Positions 1 through 7,925 of a stretch of 64,000 nucleotides of DNA are shown piece after piece. The stretch's first letter is position 1, and each line of letters begins with the position of its first letter. Below the pieces are notes generated by a model. That model had not been told where the DNA came from and did no database searches. It saw only the letters and a program-made list of their open reading frames with translations. Source of the stretch: Nostoc sp. CHAB 5834 (GTDB taxonomy: Bacteria; Cyanobacteriota; Cyanobacteriia; Cyanobacteriales; Nostocaceae); the NCBI GenBank assembly GCA_020829485.1, contig JAIVFU010000005.1:62001-126000 (forward strand), read 5' to 3'. The translations under genes and the position numbers were made by a program.

Positions 1-204
1 GATCGAGGTCTTTCCGGTTAATAAAGTCTCCACAATAGAGATAAACAGCATCAAAATAGATTTTTCCGTATGCGCGGCGTTAATTTTGTATCTAGTTTTA
101 TTGTTATTTGGTATCTTGTAAATTTTCACTTGCTGAAGCTCGGCTTTTCTGAAGTTGGTTTCTTTCGCAAAATCAAATATGTTCAATCTTTTGCGTAGAT
201 GCAT
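1..204 (-). CDS. Hypothetical protein, runs off the left edge
   Basis: An open frame of 68 codons reads from an ATG at 204 down to base 1 on the minus strand without a stop, so only the N-terminus is in the window. It begins MHLRKRLNIFDFAKET and is rich in Lys and Asn. In its last 25 codons another frame also looks protein-like (YGKIYFDAVYLYCGDF), so a frameshift near position 75 is possible. I do not recognise the family. The start lies next to a repeat-rich stretch (205-250), which may have replaced the original 5' end. It could be a gene remnant. Confidence 0.35.
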   Translation of the reverse strand, partial: MHLRKRLNIFDFAKETNFRKAELQQVKIYKIPNNNKTRYKINAAHTEKSILMLFISIVETLLTGKTSI

Positions 205-262
205 TAGCGAAGCGGTAGCGACGTTCGCGTAGCGTCTCGCAGAGAAGGAGCGTCAGCAGCTT
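205..262. repeat. Dispersed Nostoc-type short repeat
   Basis: The sequence contains GCGTAGCGTCTCGCAGAGAAG. Closely related stretches recur at 8580-8610, 23085-23115, 30950-31050, 43530-43560 and 44640-44690. These are the short GC-richer repeats with GCGTAGCG/CTCGTAGAGAAG cores that are scattered through Nostoc genomes. No coding role is visible. Confidence 0.55.
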
Positions 263-367
263 GTCGTCAGACATCGCTTAGGAGTAACAGGCAATCAACC
301 TGCTTACAATATAGATGTAGCTGATATTACAATCAAAAATATTGCTAGCAGCAACATAGTTATTTAA
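233..367 (+). pseudogene. C-terminal remnant of an unidentified protein
   Basis: After a TAG at 230-232, a frame with no start codon runs for 44 codons to a TAA at 365-367. It reads RLAEKERQQLVVRHRLG and ends DITIKNIASSNIVI. Its composition looks like a real protein tail, and its upstream side is a Nostoc-type dispersed repeat (about 205-250, containing GTTCGCGTAGCGTCTC). Inference: a gene whose 5' part was lost or replaced by the repeat. The function is unknown. Confidence 0.25.
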
Positions 368-979
368 AGTTTTGCTGAATTTTTTACATAGCTAGTTACA
401 GTTGTTGTTTTTACATATAAACATATAATTTTATGTTGCTTTTGCGAGAAAGATATTCCTAAAACTAGATGCGAGAACACCTGATAAACAGATACTACTT
501 TAGTAAGCCAATACTGTTTTAAAACTTTTTTATCTGCTTTTAATGTAATTATCCATGTATACATATTGAGAATAATTGTCAATTAGCATAGAAAAATAAA
601 GACAATCAAATTGGGGGTAAACACTTTGTGCCCCGTACTTTATACAGGATAAGTTAATGAGCAAAACTAGTGACTAATTATTAGCAGCGTCACTAACATC
701 AACAAACCTGGTATTTACCTTTTACCTAATCTAACTTCCTGAAGCTCATGTCAGGGTTTGATTATATGTCTCTGCCTTGACTGTAACTGAACTCAATAAT
801 AAATGCAAGTATTTGAGAATATTTCTAATTTTTTTAACGTTTTTCGCCTCTAGAAGGTTAGTTAAATCAAGGTTAACGGGCGTATTAATAGCGGAAATAG
901 CTCACTTGAGCAAGCATTGATTTTTTCAATACAATAGATAAAATTTTGTAATTGTGACAAATTATTGCCAGTAATAAGT
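368..979. other. Gene-free stretch
   Basis: About 610 bases of AT-rich sequence between the remnant at 233-367 and the MoaD/ThiS-like gene. I see no convincing frame, RNA gene or strong terminator. A promoter for the downstream gene is presumably within the last 100 bases, but no clear -35/-10 pair stands out. Confidence 0.4.
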
Positions 980-1309
980 ATGGCGATCGCATATTTCTTT
1001 TTTTATGGAGAATTGAATCATTTTTTACCACGGCATCATAAGCAGATGAAAATCTCCCATTTTTTTGAGGAGAGAGCCTCAATTAAGGACATGATTGAGT
1101 CCTTGGGTGTCCCTCATCCAGAAATTGCTTTTATAAATGTTAATGGTGAATATGTAAATTTTTCTTACATAGTTTCGGATGGAGATACTATTAATGTTTA
1201 TCGAATTTATGCTAGCAGGACTTACGCAAAATTATCAAAAAACGAACCGCAAAGGACGCAAAGGACACAAAGTAATAAGAGTTTGAGAGAGTTTTCGCGT
1301 AAGTCCTAG
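980..1309 (+). CDS. Ubiquitin-fold (Mut7-C ubiquitin/MoaD-ThiS-like) N-terminal half of a split Mut7-C protein
   Basis: Starting at the ATG at 980 (MAIAYFFFYGELNHF; a TTG at 965 is a weaker alternative), about 77 residues resemble the ubiquitin-like domain that precedes the Mut7-C RNase domain in cyanobacterial proteins. Examples are the segment ending NVNGEYVNFSYIVSDGD and the strand INVYRIYA. The last 30 codons come from an inserted 93-bp element (1216-1308). Removing that element plus one copy of the flanking GCTAG restores a continuous frame with the 1342-1866 gene, giving about 262 residues, close to the usual size of the intact two-domain protein. So this is most likely the 5' half of a disrupted gene. 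Confidence 0.6.
   Translation: MAIAYFFFYGELNHFLPRHHKQMKISHFFEERASIKDMIESLGVPHPEIAFINVNGEYVNFSYIVSDGDTINVYRIYASRTYAKLSKNEPQRTQRTQSNKSLREFSRKS
1216..1308. mobile_element. 93-bp MITE interrupting the Mut7-C gene
   Basis: The element has terminal inverted repeats AGGACTTACGC (1217-1227) and GCGTAAGTCCT (1297-1307). It is bordered by GCTAG at 1211-1215 and again at 1309-1313, a possible 5-bp target duplication. It encodes nothing. Deleting 98 bases (element plus one GCTAG) joins the two flanking frames as IYA-RSTIIPSVSVMPEPL with no stop. The exact boundary is uncertain because the flanks also allow shorter repeats (TAGC, CTAG), but only the 98-base excision keeps the frame. Confidence 0.75.
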
Positions 1310-1341
1310 CTAGGTCTACTATTATACCAAGCGTTTCGGTT

Positions 1342-1866
1342 ATGCCAGAACCGCTTAGTATTATCCGTTTTGTTTTAGATATCCATTTGGGGAAGCTGGC
1401 GACATCTCTACGACTTTTAGGTTTTGATACTTTATACCGCAATGACTACGAGGATGAGAAATTAGCCCAGATATCCTACAGCCAAGAGCGGATTGTCTTG
1501 ACTCGTGATAAGGGTTTATTAATGCGTAGTTTGGTAACGTATGGGTATTACGTTAGAAATACTAACCCTCAACAACAAATATTGGAAGTACTACAACGCT
1601 ACGACTTGTTTAAATTAATCTCACCATTTAAACGGTGTTTGCGTTGCAATGGATTATTAGAATCTGTAGATAAGCAATCGATTATTGAGCAAGTGCCAGA
1701 AAAGGTGCGATGCCTGCGGCGGCAAGCTACGCAGGTTGATGTATTCCAGCGTTGTCAAGACTGCGTAGTTTACCGCCGTAGGCATCGCATTTATTGGAAA
1801 GGTTCACATTATGAACGGTTACAACAGTTTATTGATGGAGTGCTGGACTCAAGAACAGGTGAGTAA
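1342..1866 (+). CDS. Mut7-C RNase domain protein (PIN-like fold), C-terminal half of the split gene
   Basis: The Mut7-C domain is a PIN-like nuclease domain with a C-terminal zinc ribbon. Seen here are the typical opening SIIRFVLDIHLGKLATSLRLLGFD, interrupted in the usual place by acidic residues, then RIVLTRDKGLL, a CLRC knuckle, a second CQDC knuckle, and the closing IYWKGSHYERL. The segment between the two knuckles is odd: it carries an imperfect palindromic repeat pair (1707-1722 and 1773-1788), which adds RCLRRQATQV and VVYRRRH next to the zinc-ribbon cysteines. With its ubiquitin-like half cut off by the MITE, this part may be made from its own ATG at 1342 or may be decaying. Confidence 0.75.
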   Translation: MPEPLSIIRFVLDIHLGKLATSLRLLGFDTLYRNDYEDEKLAQISYSQERIVLTRDKGLLMRSLVTYGYYVRNTNPQQQILEVLQRYDLFKLISPFKRCLRCNGLLESVDKQSIIEQVPEKVRCLRRQATQVDVFQRCQDCVVYRRRHRIYWKGSHYERLQQFIDGVLDSRTGE

Positions 1867-1877
1867 GTCAATAATTA

Positions 1878-2108
1878 TCAATCCAATTGCAAGCTGCTTG
1901 CACCGGGAACGTTAGCAAAATCGCCAACATTTTCTGGGCTTTCCTCCTGGCGATTAAAAGCATTATGAATGGGATCATCTTCGATCTGTCCACTAATTTC
2001 TTCCGGTTCCAGGGGAGCCGCCTCCTTAGCCTCATCAAGATTGATAGAGCGAGGAGGTTCTTTGGCGTGAGACAAATCAATAATTGGATGTTGTTGCTCG
2101 GAACTCAT
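1878..2108 (-). CDS. Small acidic conserved hypothetical protein
   Basis: 76 residues, hydrophilic and strongly acidic (MSSEQQHPIIDLSHAKE at the start, NVGDFANVPGASSLQLD at the end). No membrane segment or known motif is visible. The proline-spaced, charged composition suggests a disordered small protein. It is convergent with the Mut7-C gene (11 bases apart) and divergent from the ROK gene at 2227. Codon use looks coding and it is longer than the overlapping frames on either strand. The function is unknown. Confidence 0.55.
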   Translation of the reverse strand: MSSEQQHPIIDLSHAKEPPRSINLDEAKEAAPLEPEEISGQIEDDPIHNAFNRQEESPENVGDFANVPGASSLQLD

Positions 2109-2226
2109 GAGTTTCTAAAGAATAATGTGGTTTTCTCTAGTGTTAAATGTATCTTGAGCGCAAACATCTTTCCTGAGAAAGAAACCATGTTTTGTAATGG
2201 TATAGATAGAAGGAGTATAAAAGACT

Positions 2227-3225
2227 GTGACAATTATCCTAGCTCTCGATTTTGGCGGAACTAAGCTGGCGGCTGCATTGGTAAATATCGGTTCAAGAAA
2301 GTGGTTGCGTTATGAACGTCGTCTCTCGCCAGCCAATGCAAATGCTGGTACTGACTTGGAAATTATGCGATCGCTAATTTACTCTTTGCTGCAAGACACA
2401 AAACCTGCTGCGATCGGTGTCAGCTTTGGCGGCCCTGTAGATGCTTCCACGGGGACGGTGCGACTATCTCATCATGTGGCTGGATGGGAAAATATTCCTC
2501 TCAAAGGTTTGTTAGAGGAAGAGTTTGGTGTGAGTGTTGGTGTAGATAATGATGCTAATGTTGCTGCTTTGGGAGAACATCGTTTTGGTGCTGGACAAGG
2601 ATACGATAGCCTGTTTTATATCACTGTCAGCACTGGCGTGGGTGGTGGTTGGATACTCAACGGCCAGCCTTGGCGAGGTGCTGGTGGGATGGCTGGCGAA
2701 ATTGGACATATTGTTGTAGATCCTGCGGGGCCAGTTTGTTTGTGTGGGAAGCGGGGATGTGTGGAACGTTTAGCTTCGGGGCCTTATATGGCGCAAAATG
2801 TTAGGGAAATTTTGGAGAACGTAGACGCGCTAGCGGCTTCCCGGAGGGTACCGCAGAGGCGCGGAGGACTCAGAGATGGAGAGGTTTTGAGAGGTTTGGT
2901 GGGGGATAATTTAACGTTGCTGACGGGGCAGTTGGTAAGTGAGGCGGCGGCGGCTGGTGATGATTTGGCGAAGGAAGTTTTGCACAAGGCTGCTTGGGCG
3001 CTGGGTGTGGGTATTGGTAATGTGGCGAATTTGATGAATCCGCAGCGCTTTGTGTTGGGAGGCGGTGTGACGAAGGCGGGGGCAGATTTTTGGCGGGTGG
3101 TGCGTCAGGTGGCGCGGGAGACGGCTTTACCAGAGATTGATTTTGAAATTGTGCCGGCAATGTTGGGGGATGATGCGCCTTTGTGGGGGGCGGTAAGATT
3201 GGCTGAAATCAGGATGGCTGAATAA
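2227..3225 (+). CDS. ROK family sugar kinase/regulator-like protein
   Basis: 332 residues starting at a GTG (MTIILALDFGGTKLAAAL). ROK proteins are ASKHA-fold hexose kinases or repressors; this one lacks an N-terminal helix-turn-helix, so a kinase is likelier. Visible motifs are the phosphate-binding DFGGTK at 8-13, SFGGPVD, VDNDANVAALGEHRFG with the catalytic Asp, GEIGHIVVDP, and the zinc-binding CLCGKRGCVE. The substrate cannot be told; glucose or N-acetyl sugars are typical. A GC-rich dispersed repeat at 2821-2866 is read in frame and adds about 14 residues (VDALAASRRVPQRRG) between the zinc motif and the C-terminal lobe. Confidence 0.85.
   Translation: MTIILALDFGGTKLAAALVNIGSRKWLRYERRLSPANANAGTDLEIMRSLIYSLLQDTKPAAIGVSFGGPVDASTGTVRLSHHVAGWENIPLKGLLEEEFGVSVGVDNDANVAALGEHRFGAGQGYDSLFYITVSTGVGGGWILNGQPWRGAGGMAGEIGHIVVDPAGPVCLCGKRGCVERLASGPYMAQNVREILENVDALAASRRVPQRRGGLRDGEVLRGLVGDNLTLLTGQLVSEAAAAGDDLAKEVLHKAAWALGVGIGNVANLMNPQRFVLGGGVTKAGADFWRVVRQVARETALPEIDFEIVPAMLGDDAPLWGAVRLAEIRMAE
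2821..2866. repeat. Dispersed repeat inserted in frame in the ROK gene
   Basis: The stretch contains GACGCGCTAGCGGCTTCCCG and GAGGGTACCGCAGAGGCGC, cores of dispersed Nostoc repeats that otherwise sit between genes. Here it stays in frame and has no stop. The inserted residues are Ala/Arg-rich and unlike their surroundings. Confidence 0.55.
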
Positions 3226-3319
3226 GGTAGATCACAAAAATCACTGAATCACTGCTGTAGAAAACTTTTAGCCTAAATATTTATACTTCCTTAATCCAGA
3301 CTAAATGCGTTAACAAAAT

Positions 3320-3844
3320 TTAGAAATTATCGAAATTCTCAGATAGCCATTGCACAAATATCATAGCCTTTTGATATAAGTCATATACTTCTTGGGCAGT
3401 CTTATCAATTGTATAGTTTGCAAAGTTTTGATGAACTAGACAATTCCTTATATTGCCTAACTCTAAAAAAGCTTTAATTGCGACATCCAATCTAGGCTCT
3501 TTTTTTATTTTTTGTAATAATTGATTTTTAAAGTCATCACCAAATAATCCAAAAAATTTATTTGCATTCTTGGCATCCCATTCAAAGTAAGTATGATATT
3601 GCCTTTCAATTACCTTCCGTTTAACTAAAGAAGTTATACACTTATCATTACTAGTCTTACGTTCAACAAAAGCCTGAACTATTTTACAAATTTCTTCCTC
3701 AAAAAAGCTTGCTGATGACAACAAAAGGGATTTTTTAAAAGTTACATCGAATTGACTGGCAAAAGATATTTCTTTTTGCTGGTTCAGATATTCGAGTAAT
3801 TCTAAGTTATCTTTATATATGCGATCAACAATAGTCTCTCCCAT
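3320..3844 (-). CDS. HEPN-domain protein (MAE_18760-like), partner of the DUF262 protein
   Basis: 174 residues, mostly helical. The signature is RNCLVH at 133-138, an Rx4H motif typical of active HEPN ribonucleases, within LGNIRNCLVHQNFANY. The N-terminal half (KKSLLLSSASFFEEEICKIV) matches the pattern of the MAE_18760-type HEPN family. It starts 6 bases after the stop of the DUF262 gene (3851-5044), so the two form an operon. HEPN proteins are often RNA-cleaving effectors in toxin or anti-phage systems; assigning that role here is inference from the motif and the pairing. The gene is AT-rich compared with the flanking ROK and proB genes, which suggests horizontal acquisition. Confidence 0.75.
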   Translation of the reverse strand: MGETIVDRIYKDNLELLEYLNQQKEISFASQFDVTFKKSLLLSSASFFEEEICKIVQAFVERKTSNDKCITSLVKRKVIERQYHTYFEWDAKNANKFFGLFGDDFKNQLLQKIKKEPRLDVAIKAFLELGNIRNCLVHQNFANYTIDKTAQEVYDLYQKAMIFVQWLSENFDNF

Positions 3845-3850
3845 TTTACC

Positions 3851-5044
3851 TCAAGATAGTGTTTGTTCACACAAAATACTCATTGCTCTTTCAAGCCTTT
3901 TTTTTACGTTTTCTTTACTTGTTGTTTGAGATTGAATAGCTGTTATAAATTCTGCATCATTTTTTAGCGATTCAAGCTTTTCAGAATTTATCTTTCTTTC
4001 TACTAAGCGTTGTTCTTTAAATGCACTGCTGCATTGAGCAAAAAATACAGCTTCAAACATAGATATATTAAATTTCTTCGTTGTCTTTAAATAAAAAGCT
4101 TTTTCAGGTAAATTTGAACAGGTTAGTAAGAAAGAGTTGAATAAAATTTCAAGATAATTTATTTGTTCTTTACTCAATTTATTGCATTTTCTAGAAAAGT
4201 CATTAAGAAACTTAACCATTGAAGATTGATATCCTTCCCATTCCATTAATATTGCAAATCCTCTCAACAGGGTTTCAATATCTTTCATATTCAAGTCTGG
4301 TTCATTCACACCAATGATTTTACGCCACTCTGGAAGAGTATTAAGTTTGTAGAGCATCGTATAAAAGTCTGAATAGTAAAGACTCATTCGTATTTCTTGA
4401 GGCTTCAAATTGACACCGCCAGAATTAAGTCTATTAAATATTTCATATATACATGAATCATCATTTTCAGGAAAGTTTTGCTTAATAAAAACATTCCGAA
4501 TAGTTCTTAAATCAAAAGCAAATTTATATTCAGCAAGTGTAGAATAATTGAGTTTATTTAATTTATTTGGTTGTTGAGGTGTATTTACGGGTAACTGTAG
4601 ATTGAAACTTGTAAAATATTCATCATCATTAAGAACATTGTCAGGTATTTTACCATTTAGTTCAAAAACTCTCCTCAGAAAATTTCTTTTATCTTTTTTT
4701 GGAAATCTTTGCTTTATAAAATAAAAAATGGACATCAACCGTTGCTGTCCATCTATTACAAGAAAACTATTTCTTGACTCTTCATACAGAAATATTTGTG
4801 GAATAGGTAACCCAATAATAATAGATTCAATTAATTTTGAAGCACGTTTAATATCCCATACATAGTTACGCTGAAAAGCTGGTATCTTAATTGCACCAGA
4901 CTCCATAAAATCATACATTGTTCGAGTATTAAAATCATTAGGAGATGTTGTTATCTCATACTCATTTATCGTGTATGATTCTTCCTCTGGGGAGTCATCA
5001 TAAGATTCAAACCAATTTAACGTAACTTCAGAATTATCCTGCAT
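3851..5044 (-). CDS. DUF262 domain protein (GmrS-like ParB/Srx-fold NTPase)
   Basis: 397 residues. The N-terminal DUF262 domain (about 40-220) has IPAFQRNYVW and the hallmark VIDGQQRLMS (96-105), the presumed nucleotide site of GmrSD and SspE-type DUF262 proteins. It later contains FNRLNSGGVNLKPQEIRMSLY, also typical of DUF262. I see no DUF1524 HNH nuclease (no HxxP...N...H pattern), so the nuclease half of GmrSD is missing. Instead a separate HEPN protein follows 6 bases downstream. Low GC and isolated position point to a mobile defence or regulatory module. An exact 19-bp inverted repeat lies 130 bases upstream. Confidence 0.8.
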   Translation of the reverse strand: MQDNSEVTLNWFESYDDSPEEESYTINEYEITTSPNDFNTRTMYDFMESGAIKIPAFQRNYVWDIKRASKLIESIIIGLPIPQIFLYEESRNSFLVIDGQQRLMSIFYFIKQRFPKKDKRNFLRRVFELNGKIPDNVLNDDEYFTSFNLQLPVNTPQQPNKLNKLNYSTLAEYKFAFDLRTIRNVFIKQNFPENDDSCIYEIFNRLNSGGVNLKPQEIRMSLYYSDFYTMLYKLNTLPEWRKIIGVNEPDLNMKDIETLLRGFAILMEWEGYQSSMVKFLNDFSRKCNKLSKEQINYLEILFNSFLLTCSNLPEKAFYLKTTKKFNISMFEAVFFAQCSSAFKEQRLVERKINSEKLESLKNDAEFITAIQSQTTSKENVKKRLERAMSILCEQTLS

Positions 5045-5173
5045 CTGCTACTTAAATAAATCGAGCTAATTAAATTAACTTTATATAGCGCTTCCTAAGC
5101 AACTGAAGTACACCCAAATCTTTTTTGCCAAGGTTAGTAGCTTTGAATACGTACCTCATTCGGTCAGAAACCA

Positions 5174-5215
5174 CTATACATACTTAGCTTACACAAGTAA
5201 GCTAAGTATGTATAG
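5174..5215. repeat. Perfect 19-bp inverted repeat upstream of the DUF262-HEPN operon
   Basis: The arms CTATACATACTTAGCTTAC (5174-5192) and GTAAGCTAAGTATGTATAG (5197-5215) are exactly complementary, with a 4-base ACAA loop. It lies between the proB stop (5342) and the DUF262 start (5044), both read leftward. No T-run follows on the minus strand, so it is not a clear terminator. It could be an operator, an RNA processing hairpin or a small mobile relic. Confidence 0.7.
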
Positions 5216-5341
5216 CTTCAAACTTTTAGTCTGAAAGCATATAAAGTCTTTGACATGAATTATAGTATACATTTATCTGCTGTGTAAATACCCCATATTT
5301 ATTTGTCTCAATTTTTGCTTTAATTTATTCGCTTGACTTTA

Positions 5342-6451
5342 CTAAATCAAAACCAAATTATCCCGGTGAATCACAGTTTCCACACCCGCATAACCTAAAA
5401 TTGCGGAAATTTCCCGCGAATGACAGCCGCGAATCTTTTGCAATTCATCGCTGTTGTAATTTACAAGTCCTCTAGCAATTTCGTTGCCGTTGGTGTCACA
5501 CAATTGCACAGCATCCTGTGTGCGAAACTCTCCTTCTACTAGCTTAATTCCAGCTGCTAATAACGATTTTCCCGCCAGAGAAATTGCCGCGATCGCACCT
5601 TCATCTAAATACAATTTACCCGCAGGTAAAAGTCCGTAAGCTATCCAACGTTTACGCGCCGAAGTTGGTTCAGGTTGCGGTTCAAAATGCGTCCCAATAA
5701 GTTCACCCTGGATAATTTTTTCTATATTCTGGGGAAATCGCCCTTGGGTAATTACGGTACGAACTCCAGCAGCGATCGCAATTCTCGCAGCCGAAATTTT
5801 TGTCGCCATACCGCCAGTACCCCACTGAGAACCTTGGGAACCTGTTTGTATCTGTAATTGAGCTAATTCTTTAATGTTACTAACTAAAGCGATCGGCCGC
5901 GCATCTGGTACGGAACGCGGATCGGCTGAGTATAGTCTATCGACATCGGTAAGCAAAAATAGCCAATCTGCTTCTACTAGGCTGGCAACCAATGCCGAAA
6001 GAGTGTCATTATCGCCAAATTTTAGTTCGTCTATTGCTACGGTATCATTTTCATTGACTATAGGGATCACTCCCAGTCCCAATAGTTCCTGAAAAGTGTT
6101 GTAAGCGTTGAGATAGCGGCTGCGCTGTACCAAGTCGCTACGAGTCAGTAATACTTGAGCGATCGCTTGTTGCAAGGTAGTAAATAAATCATCGTATATC
6201 CGAATTAACCTGCCTTGTCCAACTGCTGCTACAGCCTGTTTTAGTGCGATCGCTTTGGGACGTTCAGTTAAACCCAATCGCGCACAACCCACGCCCACAG
6301 CCCCAGAAGAAACCAAAATCACCCGGTGTCCTTGGCGTTTTAAATGGCAGAGTGTTTCCGCCAAGGTAGCAATGGTAGAAAGTGCTAATTGTCCCGTTTC
6401 TGGTTGAGTTAGGCTAGAAGTACCGATTTTGACAACAATTGTTAATGCCAT
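5342..6451 (-). CDS. proB: Glutamate 5-kinase
   Basis: 369 residues, the full length of the ProB family with a PUA domain. It phosphorylates glutamate to gamma-glutamyl phosphate in the first step of proline synthesis. Visible are the amino-acid-kinase start [41 protein letters not shown], and the ATP-site segment [14 protein letters not shown]. The C-terminal PUA region (about 280-360) includes GKSLLAAGI and [11 protein letters not shown]. It starts at the ATG at 6451. There is no proA neighbour, as is usual in cyanobacteria. Confidence 0.95.
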   Translation of the reverse strand: MALTIVVKIGTSSLTQPETGQLALSTIATLAETLCHLKRQGHRVILVSSGAVGVGCARLGLTERPKAIALKQAVAAVGQGRLIRIYDDLFTTLQQAIAQVLLTRSDLVQRSRYLNAYNTFQELLGLGVIPIVNENDTVAIDELKFGDNDTLSALVASLVEADWLFLLTDVDRLYSADPRSVPDARPIALVSNIKELAQLQIQTGSQGSQWGTGGMATKISAARIAIAAGVRTVITQGRFPQNIEKIIQGELIGTHFEPQPEPTSARKRWIAYGLLPAGKLYLDEGAIAAISLAGKSLLAAGIKLVEGEFRTQDAVQLCDTNGNEIARGLVNYNSDELQKIRGCHSREISAILGYAGVETVIHRDNLVLI

Positions 6452-6616
6452 CTTTGAATTTTAGATTTTAGATTCAGATTAAACATCTTGCAATACGGTT
6501 CGGTTAAGAAAAAATAGCTTGTGAGTTACAGGGCAGTCGAGTTAAAATTTTCTGTAATTTACCAGCCATTGCCCTTTCTAAAATCAATCGTAATAACATC
6601 AGGAGAGTCAATCAAG

Positions 6617-6982
6617 ATGATGACGATCGAGAGATTAGAAGAAAAATTGCGACAAGCAATGCTCGATAGTGATGTGCCGATCTTAGATGAATTAATTGCT
6701 GACGATCTTATTTTCACCATGCATACAGGTCTAGTAGTCGATAAGCAATACGATTTGGATGCACATCGTAGTGGAATGCATAAGTTTACTAAGGTCGAAA
6801 TTGACGATCAACAAATTCTTAATTATGGTAATTTTGCTGTGGTCGCAGTTAAAACATATCTGGCGGGAATTCACGATCAGCAAGCTTTTTCAGGTACTTA
6901 TCGCTTTACTCGCGTCTGGGCAAAGCATCAAGATCGATGGCAAATAGTAGCGGGTCATGTTTGTCAATTAGTTTCTCTTTAA
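6617..6982 (+). CDS. SnoaL-like/NTF2-superfamily (DUF4440) small protein
   Basis: Read from the ATG at 6617 (MMTIERLEEKLRQAM), which is preceded by AGGAGA at 6601-6606, the product is 121 residues. A longer upstream frame lacks a ribosome site. The pattern LDELIADDLIFTMHTG, then TYLAGIHDQQAFSGTYRFTRVW and a closing DRWQIVAGHV, is typical of DUF4440/nuclear-transport-factor-2 folds. These form small-ligand pockets or act as scaffolds. No catalytic role can be assigned. Divergent from proB. Confidence 0.75.
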   Translation: MMTIERLEEKLRQAMLDSDVPILDELIADDLIFTMHTGLVVDKQYDLDAHRSGMHKFTKVEIDDQQILNYGNFAVVAVKTYLAGIHDQQAFSGTYRFTRVWAKHQDRWQIVAGHVCQLVSL

Positions 6983-7331
6983 CGAACTTTGGGGGTTTAA
7001 GTCCCCTGTCTCTACAGGCAGGGCTATTTCATTCTATTTTTAGGACAGTTTTTACGAATCTTTTTGAGAAAAATAATAATTTAGCCTAGCAACCTTTTTG
7101 GGCTTTCCTATACGTCGAACTCACGTTATTTTAAATTCAATCCAAAATCCAGAATTGTAAAGCGCCAATCCCTCTATAGTGAAGGTTGACGCTTTACGGG
7201 TTTATATTTATTTTGTATGCTGTAGGGTCTTTTTTGGCTGACCCCAAGTTATTAATGCTTATGATCCCAGATTTTTTGATTCCAGTAAGATTCTTTAATC
7301 ATTTCTTTAGATTTACTTTCCTGACGATTTA
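6983..7331. other. Intergenic region with an imperfect hairpin and a solo MITE-end-like sequence
   Basis: No gene is visible. GTAAAGCGCCAA (about 7158) and TTGACGCTTTAC (about 7187-7198) form a 12-bp stem with one mismatch, between two convergent genes, so it may end transcription. AGGGCTATTTCATTCT near 7020-7035 matches the terminal repeat of the MITE at 51800-51967 and may be a solo end. Confidence 0.4.
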
Positions 7332-7871
7332 TCAACTTTTGTGAATCTTCCTTTTCTTGGGGGTAATAGAGGCTCCCAGAATTTCAGATATCCAAACTTC
7401 AAAGTTGCGGACAGGATGAGAGCGCAAGGCTGCGTCTGCATGGATAATCGGTTCAACTAGAATGGTAAACATCCCCAGGCGATTACCTGCGATGACATCA
7501 GTAAATAAGCGATCGCCTACCATCCCCACTTGATGCACTGGTAGATCCATTCCCCTAAGTGCTGCCCTAATTTTGCGTCGGGAGGGCTTGGCTGCACCTA
7601 AGTAGTAAGGTAGATTAAGCGATCGCGCAATTCCACCAATTCGCGCTTCACTCAGATTGTTACTCACCAAACACAATGCAGTACAGGTGCGAATTTGCTC
7701 CACCCAATCTTGTAGTTCTGGGGAAGCCAGCCCTACTCTAAAGGGTACTAAGGTTTCATCTACATCCAATACCAGCCCTTTAAGCCCGTATGTTTGGATA
7801 ATATCTGGTGTTAGGTTCAACACTGAACCTTCTAAAATCAAGTCAGGCTGTAAAAGATTGTTCCAGGCCAT
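7332..7871 (-). CDS. YqeG family HAD IIIA-type phosphatase
   Basis: 179 residues from the ATG at 7871 (MAWNNLLQPDLIL). The HAD core motifs are visible: motif I LDVDETLVP with the nucleophile Asp, motif II LVSNN, and motif IV GDRLFTDVIAGNRLGM. YqeG proteins are conserved in cyanobacteria and chloroplasts, with phosphatidylglycerolphosphate-phosphatase-like activity reported for plant and yeast relatives. The substrate is not shown by the sequence. Confidence 0.88.
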   Translation of the reverse strand: MAWNNLLQPDLILEGSVLNLTPDIIQTYGLKGLVLDVDETLVPFRVGLASPELQDWVEQIRTCTALCLVSNNLSEARIGGIARSLNLPYYLGAAKPSRRKIRAALRGMDLPVHQVGMVGDRLFTDVIAGNRLGMFTILVEPIIHADAALRSHPVRNFEVWISEILGASITPKKRKIHKS

Positions 7872-7925
7872 AATCAACAGTGAAATTTAAGTAGCTCTAG
7901 ACAAATGAGCATAACCCAATATAGT

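Noticed and set aside
2870..3160. Proline-rich minus-strand frame opposite the ROK gene
   Set aside because: Shadow of a Gly/Val-rich coding strand; no own start signal.
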